From contig JAFSTB010000020.1 in the NCBI GenBank assembly GCA_017450685.1, forward strand, positions 29,171 to 93,170: a stretch of 64,000 nt of DNA, read 5' to 3'. Shown one piece after another: positions 17,131 through 25,418 of the stretch. The notes beneath the pieces are model-generated. The model saw only the letters and a list, made by a program, of their open reading frames with translations, searched no databases and had not been told where the DNA came from. The stretch comes from Paludibacteraceae bacterium. GTDB taxonomy: Bacteria > Bacteroidota > Bacteroidia > Bacteroidales > Paludibacteraceae. How positions within the stretch are numbered: the first letter of the stretch is position 1; each line of letters starts with the position of its first letter. The position numbers were made by a program, and so were the translations under genes.

Positions 17131-17988
17131 ATGAAAAATAATCTTCCTTTTGTTGTTCAGCCGTTGGGTGGGCTTGCCAATCGGATGCGCGTGGTGGCTA
17201 AATGTGATGAAGTAGCAAAGGCAGCAGGCGTTGAGATGCAAGTATGTTGGGTGAAAGACGGAGGCTTGAATGCCAACTACGGCGACTTGTTTGAAAAGCC
17301 GTTGTTTGCTCTTTCTGATGCCGGTGCACCGCGTGAAGTGTGTTATTGTTCGCGTCGCTGGTATAGACGTATGCCCATGTTGAAATATAAGTTAGCCAAC
17401 GGTTTTGATAAGATGCTTTGCGCACCTTTTGCCGATGCTATGCTCGATGGGGACGAAGAACATCCCGAAGTGTTCTGCCATAAATTGGTGCAATGGCTAA
17501 AAGAAGGTAAACGCATCTTCCTCTCAACCGGAAGTTTTCTTGGTGTGCCACGCAACTTGTCAATGTTCGTTCCGCAACTTTCTATTACACAACATATAGA
17601 GCAGTTCGTAAAGCAACACCCGTTCTCGAATGAGCATACTTATGGCGTTCATATACGCCGCACGGATAACACGTGGGCAATAGATGCTTCGCCATTGGCA
17701 TTGTTTGAAAAAAGAATTGAGAGTGTGCTGAATACAGATGGTGATGCCAATTTCTATTTGGCAACGGACGATAAGGATACCATATCAACGCTGAAAGAGC
17801 GTTTTGGAGAGCATATATTGGTGCGTGATAAGGACTTCCGTCGTTCATCTTGCGAGGGAATCAAAGATGCTGTTGTGGATATGTGGCTGCTCTCAAAAAC
17901 GAAAGAGATCTTCGGTTCGTTCTATTCCTCTTTCTCTGAAATGGCAAGTTACATTGGCGGTAATAAACTGACAATTGTGAAGAAATAA
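17131..17988 (+). CDS. Fucosyltransferase-like glycosyltransferase
   Basis: 285 aa. The N-terminus VVQPLGGLANRMRVV resembles the G-G-L-x-N-x-x GDP-binding loop of alpha-1,2/1,6-fucosyltransferase-type enzymes. The central YGVHIRRTDN gives the HxRRxD motif of that superfamily, and FYLATDDKD with IFGSFYSSFSEMAS completes the C-terminal nucleotide-binding lobe. Expected role: adding fucose or a related sugar to a surface glycan. The exact GT family (11, 23 or related) cannot be fixed by eye. It lies 6 bp after the GNAT-like gene. Confidence 0.8.
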   Translation: MKNNLPFVVQPLGGLANRMRVVAKCDEVAKAAGVEMQVCWVKDGGLNANYGDLFEKPLFALSDAGAPREVCYCSRRWYRRMPMLKYKLANGFDKMLCAPFADAMLDGDEEHPEVFCHKLVQWLKEGKRIFLSTGSFLGVPRNLSMFVPQLSITQHIEQFVKQHPFSNEHTYGVHIRRTDNTWAIDASPLALFEKRIESVLNTDGDANFYLATDDKDTISTLKERFGEHILVRDKDFRRSSCEGIKDAVVDMWLLSKTKEIFGSFYSSFSEMASYIGGNKLTIVKK

Positions 17989-18020
17989 ACAAGTAATAAT
18001 TCATACAATTGATTATCAAT

Positions 18021-19799
18021 ATGTTGCGGAGTACATACGTACATACAGCGCGGCGGCAGTGGCTCGTGTTTGCCGCCTTTGCTTTGGTAGTGTTTGTTAA
18101 AATTATTTCTTTTCACTGGTTCTGTTTTCATTCGGTTATTCTTTCTTCTCTCTTTCACCATCCGACGGAGTTCGTCCGTTTTTGGCTCGGAAAGATAACA
18201 CCGGTAGTCTTTTTATCCAGTTTTATTTTTATATCCAAGCGTTATTGGTGGACGGTTGTCATTCAAATGCTGATAGACACATGGCTGATAGCCAATCTAT
18301 TCTATCACAAAGCCCAACACTTATTTCTATCGTCGGAAACGATGAAAATGGCTGGCAATTTGACTGGTGTATGGGACTCATTGTTTTCTTACTTAGGCTT
18401 TGATATTGTGAGTTTCGTGGTATGGACTGCAATCTATACCATTGTGATTGTCGTAGTAAAAAAAACGGATGAGCGACCTAAGCGTCATCTTAAGACTTTT
18501 AGTATTTTGTTTCTTCTCTCGCTGCTATTCAGCGTTGTCGGAAACTATTGTTATTATCTGTATTTGCAAGAGGTGGATGATGATAGCGATAGCTTTCGAC
18601 ATTTTTTCCCCTTCGCGCACGCACACTATTATGCTAAAGTGCGGACTCTGATGGATTATAATGAATGGACGCGCATATATATAAAAGACTATTCCATAGT
18701 TAGTTATTTCCCCGCCTGCTTTCTTTATAACGTTCTTCATCCGACTGGTGAGATTATCTCTTTGACAGAATACCAAGAAAAGCAGGTTGAGTCTGCGTTG
18801 TATACTAACAACCGTCAGTATGTCACGCCGAAAGGGAATCTTGTTATAATCCTTGTGGAGAGTTTGGAATCGTGGGTATTAAGGGATGTAGAAGGGTATA
18901 ATTTTATGCCCTATTTGAGGGAGTTTGCACATCGTGATAATGTCCTTTATTGCGACAAGGTGCATGCACAAGTAAGGCATGGCAATTCTGCAGACGGACA
19001 GATGATTGTTCTTACAGGCCTGTTGCCAATCAGCAACGGTGCTACTTGCGTGTTGTATCCTCATAACGACTACCCATCTTTCGCCGAATGTTACAATAAT
19101 TCTATCATTATCAAAGCCAATGCGGGACTATGGAATCAATCGATAGTGACATATAGTTACCATTTCAAGCAACTGCTTGAACCCACCAACAGAGACTGGG
19201 GTGGTGACCTGCAACTGATGGAAAAGATGGCCAACTATATAGACACTGTTCAGCAGCCGTTCTGTATGTTGGGCTTCACGATGGATTCGCATGTCAGTTT
19301 CGACTACGGAGCGGAACATCCGACTTATCAAATCCCAGGAATGCCGAAAATGCTGATTGACTACCTTAATTGCCTCATTCATACTGACGCTTGTATAAAC
19401 CGCTTGATTGATAAAATTATGATGAGCGACTTGAAAGACAACACCACTATTGTTATAACAGGCGACCACACCATCTTCCGCTCAAAGAATGAGGAAATTG
19501 ACGAATATGCCACATCAAAGAACCTGCCGATGCAAACAACAAAGACTTTTACACCTCTCATCATTTATTCGCCTGACATTAAGCATAATATCTATATCAG
19601 TGAAGATGTATATCAAGCGGATATCTTCCCTACTATTCTGCCTTACATCGGTTTGGATGAGTTCTTTTGGCACGGTGTAGGTGTGGATGTTTCTGATAGT
19701 GCCGCTATGCACCATCGTGCGATGACAGAAACAGAAGCCTATCATATGTCGGAGTTGATAATCAAATCAAATTATTTCGGTGTCAAAATGCCCAAATAA
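18021..19799 (+). CDS. LTA synthase-like sulfatase-fold phosphotransferase
   Basis: About 592 aa from the ATG at 18021 (MLRSTYVHTARRQW); an upstream TTG at 18009 is less likely. Four to five N-terminal membrane segments occupy roughly the first 190 residues. The extracytoplasmic sulfatase-type domain then has IILVESLESW (first metal site), HGNSADGQ with a Ser where LtaS uses Thr as nucleophile, TGLLP, and ITGDHTIF near the C-terminus (second metal site). Such Bacteroidetes proteins are thought to add phospho-groups (for example glycerol phosphate or phosphoethanolamine) to envelope glycans; the substrate here is inferred only from context. It is the last intact gene of the cluster. Confidence 0.85.
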   Translation: MLRSTYVHTARRQWLVFAAFALVVFVKIISFHWFCFHSVILSSLFHHPTEFVRFWLGKITPVVFLSSFIFISKRYWWTVVIQMLIDTWLIANLFYHKAQHLFLSSETMKMAGNLTGVWDSLFSYLGFDIVSFVVWTAIYTIVIVVVKKTDERPKRHLKTFSILFLLSLLFSVVGNYCYYLYLQEVDDDSDSFRHFFPFAHAHYYAKVRTLMDYNEWTRIYIKDYSIVSYFPACFLYNVLHPTGEIISLTEYQEKQVESALYTNNRQYVTPKGNLVIILVESLESWVLRDVEGYNFMPYLREFAHRDNVLYCDKVHAQVRHGNSADGQMIVLTGLLPISNGATCVLYPHNDYPSFAECYNNSIIIKANAGLWNQSIVTYSYHFKQLLEPTNRDWGGDLQLMEKMANYIDTVQQPFCMLGFTMDSHVSFDYGAEHPTYQIPGMPKMLIDYLNCLIHTDACINRLIDKIMMSDLKDNTTIVITGDHTIFRSKNEEIDEYATSKNLPMQTTKTFTPLIIYSPDIKHNIYISEDVYQADIFPTILPYIGLDEFFWHGVGVDVSDSAAMHHRAMTETEAYHMSELIIKSNYFGVKMPK

Positions 19800-19866
19800 T
19801 TTAAGGTATTAACTTTTATTCTGTTTGCTGCTTTGCATAAATTCTTAGTGCTTTTTCCCCATATTT

Positions 19867-19897
19867 TTTGCTATGAAGTAAAACTTTCGTACCCTTG
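19867..19897 (+). promoter_or_regulatory. Promoter in front of the ATPase remnant
   Basis: TTTG at 19867-19870, a 19-bp spacer and TACCCTTG at 19890-19897, followed by CGG. It faces the truncated ORF at 19987 and is still close to consensus. Confidence 0.6.
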
Positions 19898-19902
19898 CGG
19901 TC

Positions 19903-19986
19903 GGAAAAATGTGAAAGAGGCGGATTAAAACACTTGGAAAACTGTGATAAACAAGGGTAAATGTACTTGGAAAACTGTGATATAGT
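19903..19986. repeat. 33-bp periodic repeat in the leader of the ATPase remnant
   Basis: GGAAAA(A/C)TGTGA recurs at 19903, 19936 and 19969, exactly 33 bp apart. The last two units share a longer match (ACTTGGAAAACTGTGATA). The array lies between promoter and start codon here, whereas it is upstream of the promoter at 6.4 and 9.8 kb. Confidence 0.85.
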
Positions 19987-20079
19987 ATGCTTAAAAGCAA
20001 GATAGACAGGTATTTATGCGATTGGTATAGTGCTAATGATAAAAATCCGCTAATTGTGAGAGGTGCGAGGAAGATTTGA
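19987..20079 (+). pseudogene. Truncated AAA/DUF4143 ATPase remnant (N-terminus only)
   Basis: A 30-codon ORF beginning MLKSKIDRYLCDW and ending NPLIVRGARKI before TGA. It matches the N-terminus of this ATPase family up to the Walker A loop; copy 2 has RKPLVLRGARQ at the same place. The GxGKT part and everything after are missing, and 160 bp later prfC ends on the other strand. Promoter and 33-bp array are preserved, so this is a decayed cassette of the same kind as those at 6.5 and 9.9 kb. Confidence 0.75.
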
Positions 20080-20242
20080 AAGGATATTATATGATACAAT
20101 CGCGTTTACCTAAGCGGGTCTTCGGACTCTTGTAACACCTATGGCATCGTAGAGATGATATGACATTTATCACCGGTGCGAACGCCCCTTTTTATGAGTC
20201 GCTGCGAGATAACCTGCTTCCTTCACTGAGAAAACAGGTTAT

Positions 20243-21733
20243 TTAGAACTCGCTGGTGAAGTGGAAGCGGATATGTTTATAGTCTTGTTGTGCCATTGAA
20301 AGCACATACGCGCTGTCTGCCATAAACACTTCTCTGCCCTCTTTATCCAATGCCATATATTGTGCTTTACGTTTGCGGAACATCTCCAGTTCTTGCTCAT
20401 CGTCGCTCTCTATCCAGCAGGCTTTGTACATCGGCAGGCTCTCCCATCTGCATAGCGCATTATATTCGTGTTCCAAGCGGTATTGAATGACCTCAAACTG
20501 CAGTTGTCCTACCGTGCCTATTATCTTTCTTCCGTTGAGTTGGCTCACGAAGAGTTGTGCCACGCCTTCGTCCATGAGTTGTCTGACACCTTTATCCAAC
20601 TGTTTTTGTTTCATTGGGTCGGCGTTCTCTATGTATTTGAACATCTCTGGTGAGAAGGACGGCAGTCCTTTGAAATGCAGGTTTTCGCCGCTTGTCAGTG
20701 TGTCGCCTATCTTGAAGTTGCCGGTGTCGGGCAGACCCACTATATCACCTGCAAAAGCCTCGTCCACAGTTTCTTTCTTTTGTGCCATAAAGCAGGTGGG
20801 AGCAGAGAAGCGCATCTGTCTGTTTTCGCGCACATGAGTGTAGTAGGTGTTCCTTTCGAAGCGTCCGCTGCATATCTTAAAGAAAGCGATACACGAGCGG
20901 TGGTTGGGATCCATATTAGCGTGAATCTTAAAGCAGAAGCCTGTGAATTGTGGTTCCATCGGGTTTACTTGTCTCTCTTGCGCTTCAATGGGTCGCGGTG
21001 AAGGTGCGTTCTCTACGAAGAAGCGTAACAACTCTTCCACGCCTATGGTCTTGTATGCGGAGCCGAAGAAGACGGGTGCGAGGTCTCCTGCGAGGTACTG
21101 TTCGCGGTCGAAAGCGGGATAGACACCGTCAATGAGTTCCATATCGGCTTGCTCTTTGTCGGTGAGGATGTCAGGTCGGTTATTGAGGAAGAAGACACTG
21201 TCGAAGGTCAGACCTTGTCCGTGAGCCCAAGTGACGGGTGTCACTTTGATGCCCAGTTCTTGTTCCACATCGTCCATAAGGTCGAAGGGGTCTTTACCTT
21301 CGCGGTCCATCTTGTTCATAAAGACCATGACCGGTGTTTTTCTCATTCGGCACACTTCCATCAGTCGTCTTGTCTGTGTCTCCACGCCTTTGGCGGAGTC
21401 GATGACGATGATGACGGAGTCAACGGCAGTGAGGGTGCGGAAGGTATCTTCCGCGAAGTCTTGGTGACCGGGTGTGTCGAGGATATTGATATGATAGCCG
21501 GCATAGTCGAAACCCATAACTGAGGTCGCTACGCTAATGCCGCGCTGTTTTTCTATCTCCATCCAGTCGGAGGTGGCGGTGCGTTTTATCTTGTTGGATT
21601 TGACGGCACCTGCCACGTGTATGGCACCGCCGTAGAGCAGCAGTTTTTCAGTCAGAGTAGTCTTACCGGCATCGGGGTGCGAGACGATGGCAAAGGTGCG
21701 TCTGCGTAGTATTTCGTCTTGTAGTGTCATCAT
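20243..21733 (-). CDS. prfC: Peptide chain release factor 3
   Basis: 496 aa translational GTPase. G1 is SHPDAGKTTLTEKLL, G3 is LDTPGHQDF, and G4 is FMNKMDREGKDP, with RRTFAIVSHPDAGKTTL at the N-terminus typical of RF3 rather than EF-G. RF3 recycles RF1/RF2 from the ribosome after termination. The start codon overlaps the stop of pheT (ATGA), so it is translationally coupled to pheT on the minus strand. A second in-frame ATG follows immediately. Length matches the RF3 family (about 520 aa). The 3' end overlaps a small unassigned plus-strand ORF. Confidence 0.95.
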   Translation of the reverse strand: MMTLQDEILRRRTFAIVSHPDAGKTTLTEKLLLYGGAIHVAGAVKSNKIKRTATSDWMEIEKQRGISVATSVMGFDYAGYHINILDTPGHQDFAEDTFRTLTAVDSVIIVIDSAKGVETQTRRLMEVCRMRKTPVMVFMNKMDREGKDPFDLMDDVEQELGIKVTPVTWAHGQGLTFDSVFFLNNRPDILTDKEQADMELIDGVYPAFDREQYLAGDLAPVFFGSAYKTIGVEELLRFFVENAPSPRPIEAQERQVNPMEPQFTGFCFKIHANMDPNHRSCIAFFKICSGRFERNTYYTHVRENRQMRFSAPTCFMAQKKETVDEAFAGDIVGLPDTGNFKIGDTLTSGENLHFKGLPSFSPEMFKYIENADPMKQKQLDKGVRQLMDEGVAQLFVSQLNGRKIIGTVGQLQFEVIQYRLEHEYNALCRWESLPMYKACWIESDDEQELEMFRKRKAQYMALDKEGREVFMADSAYVLSMAQQDYKHIRFHFTSEF

Positions 21734-24222
21734 CTGAGTTTTGCGCCGAATTGTTGTTCGAAGGTATGTTGCAGTCGTGCCATTATGTTCTCTATCTGCT
21801 TATCTTTGAGGGTGTCATTGGGGTCTTGAAGCACGAAGGACAGAGCATACGATTTTTTACCTTCTTCGAGGTTCTTGCCTTCATAGACATCGAACAGCGT
21901 TACTTGTTTGAGCAGTTTGCGTTCGGTGTTGAGTGCTGCTTGTTGCAGGTCGGCAAACTGTGTGTTCTTATCCACGAGCAGTGCGAAGTCGCGTCTCACT
22001 TCGGGGAAGCGTGGCAGGTCGGTAATGACGGGATGGTATTGTTTGTTCAGTTGCAAGAGCTGTTGCCAATAGAGGTCGGCATAATAGACCGGGTTGTCGA
22101 TGTCGAACTGTTTGAGCAGTGCCGGAGCCACAGCCACCATATATCCTATGCTTTTGCCGTCTTTGGTTTTGATAAGCAGTCCGTCGCTGAAGCATTGGCA
22201 TATACCGCAAGATGTGTCTTTGTCGGGGTCGATGGTAGGTTCGAGAACCAGTTTATCAACGGCTATGCCAAGGCGTGTAAGGATATTATTAACGTAGGCG
22301 TGCAGTTGATAGAAGGATGTCTTTTCATCTTTTCTCACCCACGAGGTGATGGTCTTGTTGCCTGTCAGCCAAAGTGCGAGGTGTGTCTCTTCGGTGTAAG
22401 CATCGATTGGTTCGTTGTTTTCTTTGAGGCGTGACTTGTCGTAGTGGTAGCAGTTGCCGAACTCATAGAAGCGCAGGTTGGTCTGTTGTCTGTTTACATT
22501 GCGTTGTATGGATTCCAGTCCGCCGAAGAGCAGTGTCTGTCGCATCACGCTCAGGTCTTGTGATAGCGGGTTTTTCACTCTTACGCAGGTGTCGCGCCAT
22601 AGACCGTTGTCGTAGTATGAGGCTTTGCTCAGCGAGTTGTTCATTATCTCGAAGAAGCCTTGTGCCGTCAGTTGTTCGGAGAGGCGTGTTTGCAGTGCTT
22701 GCGGGTTAGGTTTGATGTCGTAACTGAGACTGGTGTTCACTTTCTCAGGGAACTCTATGTTGTTATATCCGTATATGCGCAGGATATCTTCCACTATGTC
22801 ACATTCGCGTTGTACGTCAACACGATAGCGCGGCACGCGGCAGTCATAGATTGTTTCGCCGTTGGCAATTGACTTGGTGAAAGTTATTTCGAGTGCGTTG
22901 AGTATAGTGTCTATCTTGTTTTCTCCGATCTCTTTGCCTATCAGTTGATTGACGCGGTTGAGGTTCATCTGTACGGCGAAAGGTGGGAAGTCGGTGATGC
23001 CGTTGTCGCTAACGGGCATACTTATCTGTCCGCCAGCCACTTCTTTGATGAGCATTGCAGCGCGTTTGAGTACGTATAGTGTGTTATTAGGGTCGCCACC
23101 TCTTTCGTAGCGGAAGGAAGCATCTGTTTGCAGTTGGTGTCGGCGTGATGTCTTGCGAATGCTGACGGGGTCGAAGTAAGCACTCTCAAGGAAGACGTTG
23201 GTTGTCTGCTCTTTGACCCCTGACTGTTGTCCGCCGAACACACCTGCTATACACATAGGTTCGCGCTCGTTGCATATCATCAGGTCTTTGTCTGACAGTG
23301 TGCGTTCTACGCCGTCTAATGTAACAAATTTCTCTGCTTGTTGTGCGGTGCGTACTATCACGTGTCTGCCTTCTATCTTGTCGGCATCAAAAGCGTGAAG
23401 CGGTTGCCCTGTCTCCATAAGGATGAAGTTGGTTACATCCACCACGTTATTGATAGGTCTGAGTCCAATAGAGAGCAGTGCCGTCTTGAGCCAATCGGGT
23501 GATTCTTTCACGGTTACTCCGCTGATGCTCACGCCTGTATATCTTGGGCATAGTTCGGGGTTGGCGATAGTGACGGAGATAGGCAGGTTGTTGTTATCCA
23601 CTTGGAACCGGCTGACATCGGGTTTGGTGAGCGTTACTTTTTTGCCTTGAGCGGTATAGTAGGCATAGAGGTCGCGTGCCACGCCATAGTGAGATGCGCC
23701 GTCGGCACGGTTAGGTGTTATATCAACTTCGATAAGATAGTCATCTTCAATGTGATAGTAGTCGCGTGCTTTGGTGCCGACAGGTGTGTCTTGGGGCAGC
23801 ACGATGATACCGTCGTGTGAGTTGCCTACACCTATCTCATCCTCCGCGCATATCATTCCTAAACTCTCTTCGCCGCGTATCTTACCCTTTTTGATAACAA
23901 AACTGTCGTCGCCTTGATAGAGTCGTGTGCCTATGGTGGCGACCACCACTTTCTGTCCGGCAGCCACATTGGGTGCACCGCATACTATCTGCACGTCGCC
24001 TTCGCCGTAATCAACGGTGGTGATATGCAGGTGGTCGCTGTTAGGGTGGGGGATACAGGTCTTTACTTCACCGATGACCAGACCTTCCAAACCGCCTTTG
24101 ATGGTCTCTGTTTTTTCTACTGTTCCCACTTCCAAACCGATGGAGGTGAGTGCTGTTGCCACTGATTGTGCATCATCCAGCGGGGTGATGTAGCGTTTGA
24201 GCCAATTGTAAGATATATTCAT
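21730..24222 (-). CDS. pheT: Phenylalanyl-tRNA synthetase beta subunit
   Basis: 830 aa, the full length for bacterial PheT. MNISYNWLKRYI opens the protein; the tRNA-binding EMAP-like domain (about residues 40-150, with VCGAPNVAAGQKV) follows; B3/B4 editing and B5 domains occupy the middle (RYTGVSISGVTV, RRHQLQTDASFRYERG); the core and the FDX-ACB anticodon-binding domain end at the C-terminus (FPEVRRDFALLVDKNTQF). It charges tRNA-Phe together with PheS, which is not in this window. A clear promoter lies upstream on the minus strand, and prfC follows with a 4-bp overlap. Confidence 0.97.
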   Translation of the reverse strand: MNISYNWLKRYITPLDDAQSVATALTSIGLEVGTVEKTETIKGGLEGLVIGEVKTCIPHPNSDHLHITTVDYGEGDVQIVCGAPNVAAGQKVVVATIGTRLYQGDDSFVIKKGKIRGEESLGMICAEDEIGVGNSHDGIIVLPQDTPVGTKARDYYHIEDDYLIEVDITPNRADGASHYGVARDLYAYYTAQGKKVTLTKPDVSRFQVDNNNLPISVTIANPELCPRYTGVSISGVTVKESPDWLKTALLSIGLRPINNVVDVTNFILMETGQPLHAFDADKIEGRHVIVRTAQQAEKFVTLDGVERTLSDKDLMICNEREPMCIAGVFGGQQSGVKEQTTNVFLESAYFDPVSIRKTSRRHQLQTDASFRYERGGDPNNTLYVLKRAAMLIKEVAGGQISMPVSDNGITDFPPFAVQMNLNRVNQLIGKEIGENKIDTILNALEITFTKSIANGETIYDCRVPRYRVDVQRECDIVEDILRIYGYNNIEFPEKVNTSLSYDIKPNPQALQTRLSEQLTAQGFFEIMNNSLSKASYYDNGLWRDTCVRVKNPLSQDLSVMRQTLLFGGLESIQRNVNRQQTNLRFYEFGNCYHYDKSRLKENNEPIDAYTEETHLALWLTGNKTITSWVRKDEKTSFYQLHAYVNNILTRLGIAVDKLVLEPTIDPDKDTSCGICQCFSDGLLIKTKDGKSIGYMVAVAPALLKQFDIDNPVYYADLYWQQLLQLNKQYHPVITDLPRFPEVRRDFALLVDKNTQFADLQQAALNTERKLLKQVTLFDVYEGKNLEEGKKSYALSFVLQDPNDTLKDKQIENIMARLQHTFEQQFGAKLR

Positions 24223-24261
24223 AGTCTTTTAAATGTTTTCTTTTTGTTGTCAATAAGCGCG

Positions 24262-24293
24262 CAAAGGTACGCTGTTTTTGCCGATTGTGCAAA
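24262..24293 (-). promoter_or_regulatory. Promoter of pheT-prfC
   Basis: On the minus strand TTTG (24293-24290), a 20-bp spacer and TACCTTTG (24269-24262), then CGCGC. The pheT start codon is about 40 bp downstream. Confidence 0.8.
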
Positions 24294-24324
24294 TATATGC
24301 TCAAAATGCCGCTTATATAGAAGA

Positions 24325-24345
24325 AGTGAGCCGTTGAGGCTCACT
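24325..24345 (-). terminator. Hairpin at the end of the B12-type operon
   Basis: AGTGAGCC (24325-24332) pairs with GGCTCACT (24338-24345) around a 5-nt loop. It overlaps the stop codon of the last gene on the minus strand and is followed by a modestly T-rich run (TTCTTCTATA). Confidence 0.55.
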
Positions 24346-25408
24346 CTATTACTATCTTTTGTGTCTTGCTGTGTGTTTGTTTAATATAGACACCTGTTTG
24401 CGTGGGTTGTTGTGAACCTAAGTATGTACCCGTGAGTGAGTAGTAGGCTATAGAGCGTTGATTATCTTGCTGATTATCATATAGTGCTGTGGTGAAGTGC
24501 AGGTCTTCAGCGCCGTTTATCTCTGTGCTTGTTTCGCCTATCCAGCCGCATTGTTGGTGTACGCCGGTAGCCACTTTGACGAAGTGTATGCCTGGCAGGC
24601 TGGCGGGGTTGCCGTTCTCGTCTATTGCCCAGTCGATATCCAACTTGGCTTCTTCGGTGGTGTTAGGGTGGTTGTCAGCATAACCGTAGTCGTAGGCATA
24701 TTGCACGTAATAAGTGCCTTGTCCGCTGAGGTCTTGATAGTTGTCGGGCAGTCGCGTACCTTCAAAATAGAGTAAGTCTTCTTTCAGCCACAGAGGGAAG
24801 TAGTCTTGTTGGTGGAAGGATAGTTGGAAGAGGTAGCCTATGCTGTCCAGGCTGTTGTGCCATTGTATGTATGTAGTGTCAGTGAGGTAGCGGTTATTGA
24901 CTGAGGGTGTAGGTTTATGGTTAAGTGGCGTGCGGTAGTAGGTGAGAGCGTAGTGGTGGTTGGTGAGAGTGTTGTTATGTTCGGAGCCTGCCAGTTCGTA
25001 CCATTGGTCGTCGGGTTTGCCGTTGCCGTTGAGGTCGTAACTGACCCATATACAGGCGGGTTCGGACGAGCCGCCTTTGGCAGTCACTTCGCTTGAGTTG
25101 GAGTAGAAAGCGTTGCCATAGACGATGAAGTCGGTTTGTCCGGGCAGGTTAGGTACGAGATGGTCAAAACCGAAGGTGATATAACCACCCCAACTGCCGA
25201 GGGAGATCAGTTCTTGTGCATTATCGGCGATAGCCTCTTCGGCTTTTTGTCGCATCGTCTCTTCTGTGTCGCCTTCTTCATATTCGGGCAAGAGGTTGAT
25301 GAACTGTCCCGGTGCGGGTCTAAACTCCCACACACGAGAGATATACGGGCTTTGAGCATTGACTACAATGCTGATGCAGAGAACGATAAGGGTGAGTATG
25401 TGTTTCAT
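24341..25408 (-). CDS. Secreted protein of the BtuB/BtuG-type locus with sorting-like C-terminus
   Basis: I use the ATG at 25408 (MKHILTLIVLCISIVVNAQS), which gives a clean signal peptide and lies 10 bp after the btuG-like stop; the longer ORF would run into that gene. About 355 aa. The core has VWEFRPAPGQF, SLGSWGGYITFGFDH, VYGNAF and NGNGKPDDQWYELAGSE, a pattern seen in surface proteins encoded next to BtuB/BtuG pairs in Bacteroidetes. The tail (YYSLTGTYLGSQQ, then GVYIK and KIVIE) resembles a type IX secretion sorting domain. Probable role: surface accessory protein in corrinoid capture, inferred from position. It is the third structural gene of the minus-strand operon. Confidence 0.75.
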   Translation of the reverse strand: MKHILTLIVLCISIVVNAQSPYISRVWEFRPAPGQFINLLPEYEEGDTEETMRQKAEEAIADNAQELISLGSWGGYITFGFDHLVPNLPGQTDFIVYGNAFYSNSSEVTAKGGSSEPACIWVSYDLNGNGKPDDQWYELAGSEHNNTLTNHHYALTYYRTPLNHKPTPSVNNRYLTDTTYIQWHNSLDSIGYLFQLSFHQQDYFPLWLKEDLLYFEGTRLPDNYQDLSGQGTYYVQYAYDYGYADNHPNTTEEAKLDIDWAIDENGNPASLPGIHFVKVATGVHQQCGWIGETSTEINGAEDLHFTTALYDNQQDNQRSIAYYSLTGTYLGSQQPTQTGVYIKQTHSKTQKIVIE

Positions 25409-25418
25409 ATAGATATGA

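Noticed and set aside
19845-20099. Minus-strand ORF with YHSFPS repeats
   Set aside because: Same reason: it reads the 33-bp array and the promoter of the ATPase remnant backwards.
20160-20246. 28-residue plus-strand ORF MTFITGANAPFYESLRDN and onward, overlapping the 3' end of prfC
   Set aside because: The start looks like that of some glycosyltransferases, but the ORF is very short, has no promoter or continuation, and overlaps a conserved gene. Too little to call a pseudogene.
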